Source of the DNA: Massilia sp. PDC64
GTDB lineage: Bacteria; Pseudomonadota; Gammaproteobacteria; Burkholderiales; Burkholderiaceae_D
Assembly: GCF_900101265.1 (NCBI RefSeq)
Contig: NZ_FMZS01000003.1
Span: forward strand, 434,001 to 498,000
Direction: 5' to 3'
Length of the DNA: 64,000 bases
Notes under the pieces: generated by a model
The model's input: only the letters and a program-made list of their open reading frames with translations
The model's database searches: none
What the model was told of the DNA's origin: nothing
Part shown: in pieces, positions 26,010-34,931 of the stretch
Numbering within the stretch: position 1 is the first letter of the stretch
Layout of the letters: every line of letters begins with the position of its first letter
Translations under genes and position numbers: made by a program

Positions 26010-28961
26010 ATGACGATTCGACCCGCCAGGCGCAACGAGGCCCAGCCTCCCCGACCATTCCCTTTGAAGCTGTCTACCGCAGCATTGCTCGGCGCAGGCC
26101 TGATCAGCACTGCAACCGTCTGCGCACAGGAGGCCGCGCCCGCCCCCAAGGCCGTCGACAACGTGGTGACGGTGACCGGTTCGCGTATCGCGACGCGCGG
26201 CTTCAACCAGCCTACCCCGACCACGACGCTGACATCCGACGACATCGAAAAATCGGCCGAGCCGAATATCTTCAACACCATCGCCCAGCTGCCCGCGCTG
26301 CAGGGCAGCACAGGCAGTCAGGTGCTGACGTACAGCACCTCGAGCGGCCAACAGGGCCTGAGCGCGTTCAGCTTGCGCGGCCTGGGCGCGTTCCGCACGC
26401 TGACGCTGCTCGACGGCCAGCGCGTGGTGCCGGCCAACGTCACCGGCGTGACCGACATCAGCCAGTTTCCCCAGTTGCTGGTCAAGCGCGTCGACGTGGT
26501 CACCGGCGGCGCGTCGGCGTCGTATGGCTCGGACGCGGTCGGCGGCGTGGTCAACTTCATCACGGACAAGAAATTCAAGGGCTTAAAGGCCAACATCGAA
26601 GGCGGCCAGACCACTTACCACGACGACAAGAACGTCACGCTGCAGGCGGCCTGGGGCCGCGCCTTCCTGGACGACAGGCTGCATGCGGTGGTCAGCGTGG
26701 AGCGCAGCAAGGAGGACGGCATACCGCCGAACGGCTTTGGCGCCGGCCCGGGCCCGAACGGCCGCACCGCGTTCAAGGCGCCGGCTTTTCAGACCCGCCC
26801 GTTTGCCCAGACGACCGACGGCAAGCCGCAGATCTACGATATCCGAAACGCCCAGAATTACCAGTACAGCCTCTACGGCCTGATCACCTCCGGCCCGCTG
26901 CAAGGCACGGCGTTCGGCGATGGCGGCATGCCGTACAAGTTCAACTACGGTTCCAACGGTGTGCCCGACGGTAAGGGCGGTGTGACCGGCTGTATCAGCC
27001 CGTTCTGCGTGGGTGGCGACCTCTCCGGCGTGTCGGCCAATACCACGACCCTGGCCTCGGAGCTCAAGCGCGACAACGCCTACACCCGCATCGGCTATGC
27101 GATCAACGACGACCACGAGATCTACATGACGATCAATGCGGCCGAGGTCAATTCGCAGAACCAGCCGAATGGCGGTGCGCCGAAAAACGCCAACCTGACC
27201 ATCCAGTGCGACAACCCGTTCTTGCCCGCGTCGATCGTCGCAGCCTGCGCGGCCAACAACATCACGAGCTTCCAGTACGGCACCGCCAACGCGAATCTTC
27301 CGAAATACATCAGCGTCGAGCCGCGCCGCCGCATGGCGCGCTACGTGATCGGCGTCGACGGCCGCTTCGACGCCGGCGGCACGACCTGGTCGTACAATGG
27401 CTACTACCAGCGCGGCATCAACCGCACCGACCTGTACGTCAACAACATCACGCTGTCGCCGCGCTATAACGCCGCGATCGACGCCATCCGTCTGCCCGAT
27501 GGCAGCATCGTCTGCCGCAACGTCGTCGCGCGCAATTCGGGTTGCCAGCCCCTGAACATCATCGGCAACGTCCCGCAAAGCACGGGCGCGCTGGCCTATG
27601 TGATGCCGCCGAACGGCCCGCAACAGCATGCCCGCCAAACGCAGGACGTGGCCAGCTTCAACGTCAGCGGCGAGCCGCTTGCACTGTGGGCCGGTCCGCT
27701 GGCCGTCGCCACCGGTCTCGAGTACCGCAGGGAGGCCTACACCGTGCGCGCTGACCCGTACGGCAACGGTGTCACGGCGGACAGCCCGAATTCGACCGCC
27801 TACCCGGCCGATCCGCTGCTGAACACCTCGTCCGGCGCGAACTGGTTTGCGGGTAATTACCACAACGGCTCGGGCGCTTACTCCGTGCGTGAAGCCTATC
27901 TGGAATTGAATCTGCCGTTGTTCAAGTCGGCCGGGCTGGGCGAGGCCAACCTGAACGTGGCGGGACGCGGCACCACGTACAGTACTGCCGGCAATGCCAA
28001 GACCTGGAAGATCGGCGGCACGTGGAAAACGGGCATCGACGGGGTGCGCCTGCGCGCCGTCACCTCGCGCGATGTACGTGCGCCGAATCTGAGCGAACTG
28101 TTCGCGCCGGTCGTCATCACCAACAATGTGGTCAACCACAAAGGCACCACCTTGACGGTGCAGCAGCAGGTGACCGGCAACACGGCACTCAGGCCGGAGG
28201 TCGCACGCAGCTCGGAGCTGGGCATCGTCCTTGCGCAACCACGCTGGGCCCCAGGGTTCAGCGCTTCGCTCGACTATTACACGATCAAGGTGAATGACGT
28301 CATTTCGACGCTGGGCCTGCAGCAGGAAGTCGACCTGTGCGATGCCGGTCACCAGGACCTGTGCGCGGCCATGGTGCTCGACAGTCCCGTGCCGACGAAT
28401 AACTACGTGCGCCTGCAGCAATTCAACCTGGCCTCGCTCAAGCTCAAGGGCTACGACATCGAGACCACGTACCGCGGCAGCATGGCCGGCCTGGGCCTGC
28501 CCGGCATATTCACGCTGCGCGCGCTGGCCACGCATACGATCGACAACATCACCGACTCGGGCGTGCCAGGCACGATTCCGACGCAGGGGGCGGGCGTCAA
28601 CATGGGCAGCACGCCGCGCTGGAAGCTGCTGGCCTCGCAGGGCTGGTCGTCGGACAGCGGCAGCGTGACACTGAGCGAGCGTTGGATCAGCAACGGTGTC
28701 TACAGCAATGAATACATCGAGTGCCAGACCAACTGCCCGGTCTCCACGCCGATCCACCAGACCATCGACAACAACCATATGAAAGGCGTGCTGTACTTTG
28801 ACCTGGGCGCGACCTACAAGGTTGCGGAGAACGTCATGGCCTATGCGAAGATCGACAACGTAGCCAACCGCAACGCGCCGACGTCGGGGAATGGCATCAA
28901 CCCGTCGCTGTACGACCTGTTCGGCCGCATGTACCGCGGCGGGGTGCGTTTCACGTTCTAA
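26010..28961 (+). CDS. TonB-dependent outer-membrane receptor
   Basis: A 983-residue outer-membrane active transporter energised by TonB/ExbBD. A signal peptide (about 20-45, ending VCAQ) is followed by the mature N terminus. The plug domain runs from about 50 to 180 (VVTVTGSRIATRGFNQPTPT, AFSLRGLGAFRTLTLLDGQR, VDVVTGGASASYGSDAVGG). The rest forms the 22-stranded barrel, ending in the aromatic signature GGVRFTF. Plug sequence and length are like the large receptors of xanthomonads and Massilia that take up oligosaccharides or peptides rather than classical siderophore receptors. The substrate is unknown. It stands alone, with no inner-membrane transporter nearby. Confidence 0.92.
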   Translation: MTIRPARRNEAQPPRPFPLKLSTAALLGAGLISTATVCAQEAAPAPKAVDNVVTVTGSRIATRGFNQPTPTTTLTSDDIEKSAEPNIFNTIAQLPALQGSTGSQVLTYSTSSGQQGLSAFSLRGLGAFRTLTLLDGQRVVPANVTGVTDISQFPQLLVKRVDVVTGGASASYGSDAVGGVVNFITDKKFKGLKANIEGGQTTYHDDKNVTLQAAWGRAFLDDRLHAVVSVERSKEDGIPPNGFGAGPGPNGRTAFKAPAFQTRPFAQTTDGKPQIYDIRNAQNYQYSLYGLITSGPLQGTAFGDGGMPYKFNYGSNGVPDGKGGVTGCISPFCVGGDLSGVSANTTTLASELKRDNAYTRIGYAINDDHEIYMTINAAEVNSQNQPNGGAPKNANLTIQCDNPFLPASIVAACAANNITSFQYGTANANLPKYISVEPRRRMARYVIGVDGRFDAGGTTWSYNGYYQRGINRTDLYVNNITLSPRYNAAIDAIRLPDGSIVCRNVVARNSGCQPLNIIGNVPQSTGALAYVMPPNGPQQHARQTQDVASFNVSGEPLALWAGPLAVATGLEYRREAYTVRADPYGNGVTADSPNSTAYPADPLLNTSSGANWFAGNYHNGSGAYSVREAYLELNLPLFKSAGLGEANLNVAGRGTTYSTAGNAKTWKIGGTWKTGIDGVRLRAVTSRDVRAPNLSELFAPVVITNNVVNHKGTTLTVQQQVTGNTALRPEVARSSELGIVLAQPRWAPGFSASLDYYTIKVNDVISTLGLQQEVDLCDAGHQDLCAAMVLDSPVPTNNYVRLQQFNLASLKLKGYDIETTYRGSMAGLGLPGIFTLRALATHTIDNITDSGVPGTIPTQGAGVNMGSTPRWKLLASQGWSSDSGSVTLSERWISNGVYSNEYIECQTNCPVSTPIHQTIDNNHMKGVLYFDLGATYKVAENVMAYAKIDNVANRNAPTSGNGINPSLYDLFGRMYRGGVRFTF

Positions 28962-29080
28962 GCCGGCCAGCACGGCGCTCCTCACCTGTGGCAGCTCAAC
29001 AGAGGGTGTTCTAGCACCGCTTCACCCGTCTGCACTGCGTAAGATATACGCTGGACAGTGCCAGACGAAAGGCAGGCGCC

Positions 29081-31450
29081 ATGCGGATCGCGATATGCAG
29101 CTTCGTCGCCGGTATCGCATGGCTGCAGTGCCAGGCCACGCTTCCAACGCCATGGAGCGCACTGGCGCTCGGAGCGGCCTTGCTGCCGGCCTGCCTCATG
29201 GTTCGTCATGCCCGGTGGCGCATTCCCCTGGCGGTTGCCGGCGGCGCGCTGCTGGGTGTCGGGTGGGCGGCGTGGCTCGCGCACGGCGCGCTCGCAAACA
29301 GGTTGGCGGCAGTGGACGAAGGGCGCGACGTCACGTTGGTGGGCATCATCGATAATCTGCCCAATCGCTTCGATGGCGGTGTGCGCTTCGATGTCGCGGT
29401 CGAGCGCGTCGTGGATGGCGCGATGACGGTGCCGCCGCACATCGCGCTGTCGTGGTATGCGGGCTTGCACCGCGCGACGGCCCCGGTGGGCGACGTGCAG
29501 CCGGGCCAGCGCTGGCAGTTGACGGTGCGCCTGCAGCGCCCGCACGGCAACGCCAATCCGGGCGGCTTCGATTACGAAGCGTGGCTGCTGGAGCAGGGTG
29601 TGCGCGCCACCGGCTATGTCCGCGCCGACGACGGCAACCGGTTGCTGGACGCGTTCGTGGCCAGTCCCGGCACGGTCGTCGAGCGGGCGCGGGCCGCGCT
29701 GCGCGCGCGCATCCAGGCGGCGCTCGCGGGACGCCCGTACGCGGGCGTGATCGTGGCGCTCGTCATCGGCGACCAGCGCGGCATCGACCAGGCCGACTGG
29801 CAGGTCTTCAACCGCACGGGCATCGGGCACCTGATCTCGATCTCGGGCCTGCACATCACGATGATCGCGGGGCTCGCCGCGTGGACCGTGTCCGCGCTGT
29901 GGCGCCGCTCGTTCTTCACGGATGCGTGGCTGCCGCTGCGGCTGCCGGCGCAGAAGGCCGCGGCGCTGGCCGGGGCCGTCGTCGCGTTGCTGTACGTGCT
30001 GCTGGCCGGGTTCGGCGTGCCCGCGCAGCGCACCCTGTACATGCTGTCCGTCGTCGCGCTCGCGCTGTGGACGGGGCGCCTCGCGGCCGTGTCGCACGTG
30101 TTGTGCACGGCGCTCGGCGTCGTCGTGCTGATCGATCCATGGGCCGTGCTGTGGCCGGGGTTCTGGCTGTCGTTCGGCGCCGTGGCCGTCATCCTGTTCG
30201 CGGGACATGGCCGGCTCGGGCCGCCGCCCACGGGCCCGCGCGGCGCGCTGCTGCTGGCGGGGCGCACGCAATGGGCCGTCACGGCCGGGCTGGTGCCGCT
30301 GACGTTGCTGCTGTTCGGCCAGGTGTCCGTCGTGAGTCCGGTCGCGAACGCGGCGGCGATCCCACTGGTGAGCTTCGTCGTGACGCCCCTCGCGCTGACG
30401 GGCAGCCTGATTCCGGGGCCACCGGGCGACTGGCTGCTGCTGCTCGCGCACTGGACCGTGGAGATGCTCGCGTGGCTGCTGCGGCAGATGGCGGGATGGC
30501 CCGGTGCCGTGTGGGGCGCGCCGGCACCGCATGGCTGGGTATTGGCACTGGGCCTCGGCGGCACGCTGTGGATGCTGATGCCGCGCGGCTGGCCGCATCG
30601 GTGGGCCGGTGCCGTCGCGTTGTTGCCGATGCTGTTGCAGCTTCCGGACCATCCGCCTGCGGGCACCTTCCGCGTGACGGCGTTCGACGTGGGCCAGGGG
30701 ATGGCGCTGCTGGTCGAAACGGAGCGGCATCGCCTGCTGTACGACACCGGCCCCGCATACGCGCCCGGTGCCGACGGCGGCAGCCGCGTGATCCTGCCGT
30801 ATCTGCGGATGCGGGGCGTGGCCACGCTGGACGGCATCGTCGTCAGCCACGTCGACACGGACCACACAGGCGGCGCGCTGGCGGTGCTGGAGGGTGTCGA
30901 CGTGGACTGGCTGGCGTCGTCGCTACCCTTTGACCACGCGATCGTCGGCGCGGCGCGCCGCCACGTGCGCTGCAGCGCGGGCCAACACTGGGAGTGGGAC
31001 GGCATCGCGTTCGACATGCTCCATCCGACCCTGGCCAGCTACGACGACGCGCACCTGAAGACGAATGCGCGCAGCTGCACGCTCCGCATCAGCAACGGGC
31101 GGCGCACGGTGCTGCTGGCCGGCGACATCGAGGCGGCGCAGGAGGCGGCACTGCTGGAGCGCGCGCCGGACCGCCTGCGCGCGGACGTCCTGCTGGCGCC
31201 GCACCATGGCAGCGGGACGTCATCGACGCTGGCCTTCCTGCAGGCGGTGCGGCCTGGCATCGCGATCTTCCAGGTCGGGCACCGCAACCGCTACCACCAC
31301 CCCAAGGCCGAGGTGTACGAGCGCTACGGCACGCTCGGCGCACTGCGCCTGCGGACCGACGAAGCGGGCGCGTTGACGCTGGACGTCGGCACGGACGTCG
31401 CCTGGCACAGCTACCGCATCGACCACGCGCGCTACTGGTACGGGCAATGA
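29081..31450 (+). CDS. comEC: DNA uptake channel ComEC/Rec2
   Basis: A 789-residue inner-membrane protein for passage of transforming single-stranded DNA. An N-terminal OB-like periplasmic region (about 60-200) follows two short TM segments. The Competence domain (about 215-500) includes the signature GIGHLISISGLHITMIAG and several TM helices. The C-terminal metallo-beta-lactamase-like domain starts near 530 (FRVTAFDVGQGMALLVE) and holds the metal motif SHVDTDHTGGA and LLAPHHGSGTS. All parts are present, so natural transformation is plausible. The start is preceded by AAAGGCAGG. Confidence 0.95.
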   Translation: MRIAICSFVAGIAWLQCQATLPTPWSALALGAALLPACLMVRHARWRIPLAVAGGALLGVGWAAWLAHGALANRLAAVDEGRDVTLVGIIDNLPNRFDGGVRFDVAVERVVDGAMTVPPHIALSWYAGLHRATAPVGDVQPGQRWQLTVRLQRPHGNANPGGFDYEAWLLEQGVRATGYVRADDGNRLLDAFVASPGTVVERARAALRARIQAALAGRPYAGVIVALVIGDQRGIDQADWQVFNRTGIGHLISISGLHITMIAGLAAWTVSALWRRSFFTDAWLPLRLPAQKAAALAGAVVALLYVLLAGFGVPAQRTLYMLSVVALALWTGRLAAVSHVLCTALGVVVLIDPWAVLWPGFWLSFGAVAVILFAGHGRLGPPPTGPRGALLLAGRTQWAVTAGLVPLTLLLFGQVSVVSPVANAAAIPLVSFVVTPLALTGSLIPGPPGDWLLLLAHWTVEMLAWLLRQMAGWPGAVWGAPAPHGWVLALGLGGTLWMLMPRGWPHRWAGAVALLPMLLQLPDHPPAGTFRVTAFDVGQGMALLVETERHRLLYDTGPAYAPGADGGSRVILPYLRMRGVATLDGIVVSHVDTDHTGGALAVLEGVDVDWLASSLPFDHAIVGAARRHVRCSAGQHWEWDGIAFDMLHPTLASYDDAHLKTNARSCTLRISNGRRTVLLAGDIEAAQEAALLERAPDRLRADVLLAPHHGSGTSSTLAFLQAVRPGIAIFQVGHRNRYHHPKAEVYERYGTLGALRLRTDEAGALTLDVGTDVAWHSYRIDHARYWYGQ

Positions 31451-31455
31451 TTACA

Positions 31456-31498
31456 CCACGCGCGACGCGTGGACAGTTAGACGCTACAATCGCGGGCA
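31456..31498 (+). promoter_or_regulatory. Dyad and possible promoter before the HbpS-like gene
   Basis: CCACGCGACGCGTGG (31456-31470) is a perfect inverted repeat with 6-base arms. It overlaps TGGACA (31468-31473), which has a TACAAT (31493-31498) 19 bases later. The repeat could be an operator, or the stem of a weak terminator for comEC. Confidence 0.35.
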
Positions 31499-31521
31499 TT
31501 CGAACAACATGGAGATACCGG

Positions 31522-32001
31522 ATGCTGCGCACCATCCTCATCTGCCTGCTCGCTGCCTTGCCCGTGACTGTGGGTGCCACCGATCTGAGCACCCAGCTGA
31601 CGCACAAGCCGGTCCTGAACCTGAACGTCGTGCGCCAGATCGCCGCCGCCGCCGAAGCGGAAGCGCGCAAGAATAACTGGAACGTCTCGATCTCCATTGT
31701 CGATGAAGCCGGGCGCCTGATGTACTTTTCGCGCATGGACGATACGCCCAACTCTTCGGTCGACGTCTCCATGGGCAAGGCGCGCCACGCGGTCAATTAT
31801 CGGCGCGACACCAAGTTCCACCAGGAGCTCCTGGAGAAAGGCAATGCTGTCGTGCTTGGGCTGCCGGACATCACGCCCATCGAGGGCGGTCTGCGGTTGA
31901 TCGCCAACGGCAAGGTCATCGGCGGGATTGGCGTGTCGGGTGTGCAGGCTTCCCAGGATGCCCAGATTGCCCGTGCCGGGGCCATCCTGCTGGGCGAGTA
32001 A
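31522..32001 (+). CDS. Secreted GlcG/HbpS family heme-binding-like protein
   Basis: A 159-residue protein with a signal peptide (MLRTILICLLAALPVTVGA). The rest matches the GlcG/HbpS fold (PF03928): LNVVRQIAAAAEAEARKNNW, VSISIVDEAGRLMYFSRMDD, then GGLRLIANGKVIGGIGVSG and AQIARAGAILL. Family members bind heme, cobalamin or small acids and often act as extracytoplasmic sensors or accessory proteins. GGAG lies 8 bases before ATG 31522. No partner gene is evident, since the divergent CpxAR-like pair has its own ligand gene. Confidence 0.85.
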   Translation: MLRTILICLLAALPVTVGATDLSTQLTHKPVLNLNVVRQIAAAAEAEARKNNWNVSISIVDEAGRLMYFSRMDDTPNSSVDVSMGKARHAVNYRRDTKFHQELLEKGNAVVLGLPDITPIEGGLRLIANGKVIGGIGVSGVQASQDAQIARAGAILLGE

Positions 32002-32072
32002 TACGGCGCCGGCCCGGCCACGCCCGGCAAAGCGATCGCACCGAACACGCGCGCTACCGGTGCGGGCGTTGA

Positions 32073-33539
32073 TCACGCCACGCGCGGCAGCGTGATCGTG
32101 ACGCGCAACCCGCCTTCCGCCCGGTTGGCGGCGGAGATGCGCCCGCCATGCGTGTCCACGACCCGCTTGGCGATCGCGAGACCGAGGCCGTGGCCGTCGA
32201 CGTTGTTGCGCATGGGGTTGGAACGGAAGAACGGCTCGAACACGTCGCCCAGGTGCTCGGGCGCGATGCCCGGCCCTTTGTCGAGGACTTCGATGTGAAC
32301 GAGATCGCCGTCCGGATGCAGGCAGACGTCCACCGGGCCGCCCGCGCCGTGCTTGACGGCGTTGCGCACGATGTTCTCGACGGCGCTCCACAACAGGTCA
32401 GGCGCGCCGCGTACGGTGACCGGTTCCGGCGCGTCGACGTCGACGACCGCGCCGGCCTCGAAGCGGGCGTCGTCGGCGATCTGGTCGACCATCTCGACGA
32501 GGTCGACGGGTTCGGTCGCGGGCAGGGACGTCGCCGCTTCCAGGCGCGACAAGGTCAGCAGCTCGCCGACGAGGCGGTCCATGCGCACGCTTTCCCGTTC
32601 GATGCGTTCGAGCGACGCCTGCAGGCGGTCCGGCTGCTGGTGCGCGAGGCCGATGGCGGCCTGCAGGCGCGCGAGCGGCGAGCGCAGCTCGTGCGAGACG
32701 TCGTGCAGCAGGCGGCGCTGGCCGTCCATCAGGGCGCGCAGCTGCGCGCTCATGCGGTCGAAGTCGTGACCCAGTTCCGCCAGCTCGTCGCCGATCAGGC
32801 GCGGTGCCGCGTGGGCGAACTTGGGCGCCAGGTCGCCCGCGGCGGCGGCATCGAAGGCGCGCTGCAGGGCGCGGATCGGACGCGAAAAATACCAGGCGAG
32901 GAGGGCGGCGAACAGCAGGCTGGCCAGGGTGGCGGCGATGATCGGCAGCCAGGGGCCCACGTGGCGGCTGAATTCCGGCGGCAGGCCGAACCAGCCGCCA
33001 CCCGGGCCACCCGGGCCGCCGGGGCCTCCGTCCATGCGCCCGCCCGGGCCGCCGTCGCCCGGTCCGGCACCTGGCGGTCCGAAGCCGGGCCCGGTGCCGA
33101 AGCCGCGTGGGCCGGGACCGTCCGTGCCCGGCATATGCCACGCGCGCGAAGCGAAAGCAGTGTAGCGGCGGCCATCGGCGCTCGTCAGGTGGGCGACGGC
33201 ATGGGTGCGGCCGTCGCCGTTCAGGTTGCGCTCGACTTCTTCGCGCAGCTTGGCAGGTACGGGCCGGTCGAGCAGCTCATGGCCCTGCTCGTCGAGCACA
33301 TACAAATGCATGCGCCGGCTGCCGGCGGCGAGGTCGCGCAACGCGTCGATGCCGCCGTGCTTCAGCGTCGCGGCAGCCGCGTCCAGCATGATTGTCGCGG
33401 GCGGACTCTTGTCGAGCGTGGGTTCGCCGCCGCGCTGGCGTGCCTGGTCGCGCAGCCACAAGGTGCCGCCGACGCCGATCGTAGCGGCCACCTGGGCCAG
33501 CAGGATGGACAGGAAGAACTTCCAGAACAGCCGGCCCAT
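32073..33539 (-). CDS. Sensor histidine kinase, CpxA-like
   Basis: A 488-residue inner-membrane kinase. TM1 is at about 5-28 (FWKFFLSILLAQVAATIGVG). The periplasmic sensor (about 29-205) ends in a striking Gly/Pro-rich stretch (GPGFGPPGAGPGDGGPGGRM region, about 135-180). TM2 is PWLPIIAATLASLLFAALLAWY. HAMP follows (FSRPIRALQRAFDAAAAGDL), then the phospho-acceptor HDVSHELRSPLARLQ, N box VENIVRNAVKHG, and G boxes VLDKGPGIAPE and GHGLGLAIAK. It lies 2 bases after the response-regulator stop. The operon order regulator-kinase with a divergent CpxP-like gene points to envelope-stress sensing. Confidence 0.9.
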   Translation of the reverse strand: MGRLFWKFFLSILLAQVAATIGVGGTLWLRDQARQRGGEPTLDKSPPATIMLDAAAATLKHGGIDALRDLAAGSRRMHLYVLDEQGHELLDRPVPAKLREEVERNLNGDGRTHAVAHLTSADGRRYTAFASRAWHMPGTDGPGPRGFGTGPGFGPPGAGPGDGGPGGRMDGGPGGPGGPGGGWFGLPPEFSRHVGPWLPIIAATLASLLFAALLAWYFSRPIRALQRAFDAAAAGDLAPKFAHAAPRLIGDELAELGHDFDRMSAQLRALMDGQRRLLHDVSHELRSPLARLQAAIGLAHQQPDRLQASLERIERESVRMDRLVGELLTLSRLEAATSLPATEPVDLVEMVDQIADDARFEAGAVVDVDAPEPVTVRGAPDLLWSAVENIVRNAVKHGAGGPVDVCLHPDGDLVHIEVLDKGPGIAPEHLGDVFEPFFRSNPMRNNVDGHGLGLAIAKRVVDTHGGRISAANRAEGGLRVTITLPRVA

Positions 33540-33541
33540 CG

Positions 33542-34228
33542 CTACTCGCGGATCAGCTGGTAGCCGAGACGGTAGACGGTCTGCAGGCAGGAACGCCCGT
33601 CGGACAGCGTGCCCAGTTTGTGGCGCAGGCTCGACAGGTGCACGTCGATGTTGCGGTCGAAGCGGGCCAGAGGGCGGCCCAGGCCCTGTTCGGACAGGTC
33701 GTTCTTGCTGACCGGGCGGCCCGCGTTGCGGGCGAGGACTTCGAGCAGGTTGAATTCGGTGCTGGTCAGTTCCAGCGGCTGGCCGTCCCACGTCGCGCGG
33801 CGCTGCTCGGGCAGCATCGTCAGCTTGCCGACGGTGAGCGTGATGCCGGGGCCGTCGTTGGGCGAGCTTTGCGTGCGGCGCAGGATGGCGCGCACGCGCG
33901 CCGTCAGTTCGCGCGGCGTGCAGGGCTTCGTGACGTAGTCGTCGGCGCCCAGTTCGAGGCCGAGGATGCGGTCGGCGTCGTCGCCGCGGCCCGTCAGCAT
34001 CAGGATCGGCATGCGGCTGGCGGCGCGGATGCGACGCAGTGTCTCGATGCCGTTCATGCGGGGCATCATCACGTCGAGGATGGCGATGGCGTACTGGCCG
34101 GTCAGCGCTTCGCGCGCGCCCGTCTCGCCGTCGTGGGCGCAGGCGACACGGAAGCCTTCCTGTTCCAGGTATTCGGAAAACATGCCGACCAGTTCGGTGT
34201 CGTCGTCGATAAGCAGGACTTGGTTCAT
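33542..34228 (-). CDS. OmpR-family response regulator, CpxR-like
   Basis: A 228-residue regulator. The receiver domain (1-120) has acidic residues LLIDDDTE, the phospho-acceptor Asp in AIAILDVMMPRMNG, Thr in LMLTGRG and Lys in DDYVTKPCTPREL. A winged-helix DNA-binding domain follows (LTSTEFNLLEVLARNAGRPV, LARFDRNIDVHLSSLRHKLG). It is the first gene of the two-component operon. It probably binds the direct-repeat box at 34280-34294, lying between it and the CpxP/Spy-like gene, and so controls both directions. Confidence 0.9.
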   Translation of the reverse strand: MNQVLLIDDDTELVGMFSEYLEQEGFRVACAHDGETGAREALTGQYAIAILDVMMPRMNGIETLRRIRAASRMPILMLTGRGDDADRILGLELGADDYVTKPCTPRELTARVRAILRRTQSSPNDGPGITLTVGKLTMLPEQRRATWDGQPLELTSTEFNLLEVLARNAGRPVSKNDLSEQGLGRPLARFDRNIDVHLSSLRHKLGTLSDGRSCLQTVYRLGYQLIRE

Positions 34229-34279
34229 GCTCGCATCTTAGCGCAGGCCGGCTGTGCCGACCACGCCGGGCGGGACCTC

Positions 34280-34315
34280 TTTACGTCCTTTTACACCGGG
34301 ATAACACTCCTTAAC
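34280..34315. promoter_or_regulatory. CpxR-type binding box between regulator and CpxP-like gene
   Basis: TTTAC-N5-TTTAC at 34280-34294 reads GTAAA-AGGAC-GTAAA on the minus strand, exactly the E. coli CpxR consensus GTAAA-N5-GTAAA. Two further related half-sites, ATAAC at 34301 and TTAAC at 34311, continue at about one helical turn. That gives four tandem half-sites, as favoured by OmpR-family dimers. Confidence 0.65.
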
Positions 34316-34362
34316 GCGGAGACAATCGAGAATGGCGTCTCCGAACAAGAAGGATGACAGAC

Positions 34363-34848
34363 ATGAAACTCACAAGCCTTTCCGCGGCGGCCGCGCTGCT
34401 CGCCGCCTGCCTCGCCGCCGCCCCTGCCTTCGCGACCGACGAGCCCGATGCGCCGCCCACCGCCGGCCGCCACGGCCCCGACGCCGACCACGAGCGCGGC
34501 CCAGGCATGCCCTTCGGCCACCCGCCGCTGCACCGCCTGAAGCTGACGGAAGCCCAGCAGGACAAGGTGTTCGCCATCATGCACGCCCAGGCCCCGCAGC
34601 GCCGCGACTACGACAAGGCGATCCGCAAGGCGCACGAGGCCTTGCGCGAACTGGGTCGCGCCGACCGGTTCGACGACGCGAAGGCGAATGCGCTGTCGCG
34701 CGACCTCGGCCAGGCCGTCGCCGCCCAGGCGCTGCTGCAGGCGCGTACGGAAGCGCAGATCCAGGCCGTGCTGACGCCGGAGCAAAGGGAACAGCTGCGC
34801 CAGCACGGCAGGCGCGGCCACGACGGGGGCGAGCGTCCGGCGATGTAG
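34363..34848 (+). CDS. Periplasmic Spy/CpxP-like protein
   Basis: A protein of about 161 residues with a signal peptide (LTSLSAAAALLAACLAAAPAFA). A His-rich segment follows (RHGPDADHERGPGMPFGHPP), then a helical body with LTxxQ-type motifs: LKLTEAQQDKVFAIMHAQAP and VLTPEQREQLRQHG. Spy/CpxP proteins are periplasmic chaperones or inhibitors of the Cpx kinase. Its divergent position from a CpxAR-like pair, with a CpxR box between, supports a CpxP-type feedback role. The His-rich stretch could bind metal. ATG 34363 is preferred to 34354, since AAGGA stands 7-8 bases before it. Confidence 0.82.
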   Translation: MKLTSLSAAAALLAACLAAAPAFATDEPDAPPTAGRHGPDADHERGPGMPFGHPPLHRLKLTEAQQDKVFAIMHAQAPQRRDYDKAIRKAHEALRELGRADRFDDAKANALSRDLGQAVAAQALLQARTEAQIQAVLTPEQREQLRQHGRRGHDGGERPAM

Positions 34849-34931
34849 GCGTTTCCCTCTAAATACTTGGAGATAATGACATTACAATGGGTTTTGTCTT
34901 TACTACGCGCAGCCGCGTCATCCCATTCCCG

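Noticed and set aside
26583..28985. An 800-codon minus-strand frame opposite the TonB receptor
   Set aside because: Shadow of a clear receptor gene; composition is not protein-like.
33000..33120. Gly/Pro-rich tract as a collagen-like domain
   Set aside because: The tract lacks a strict G-x-y triplet over enough length; it is better described as low complexity in the kinase sensor.
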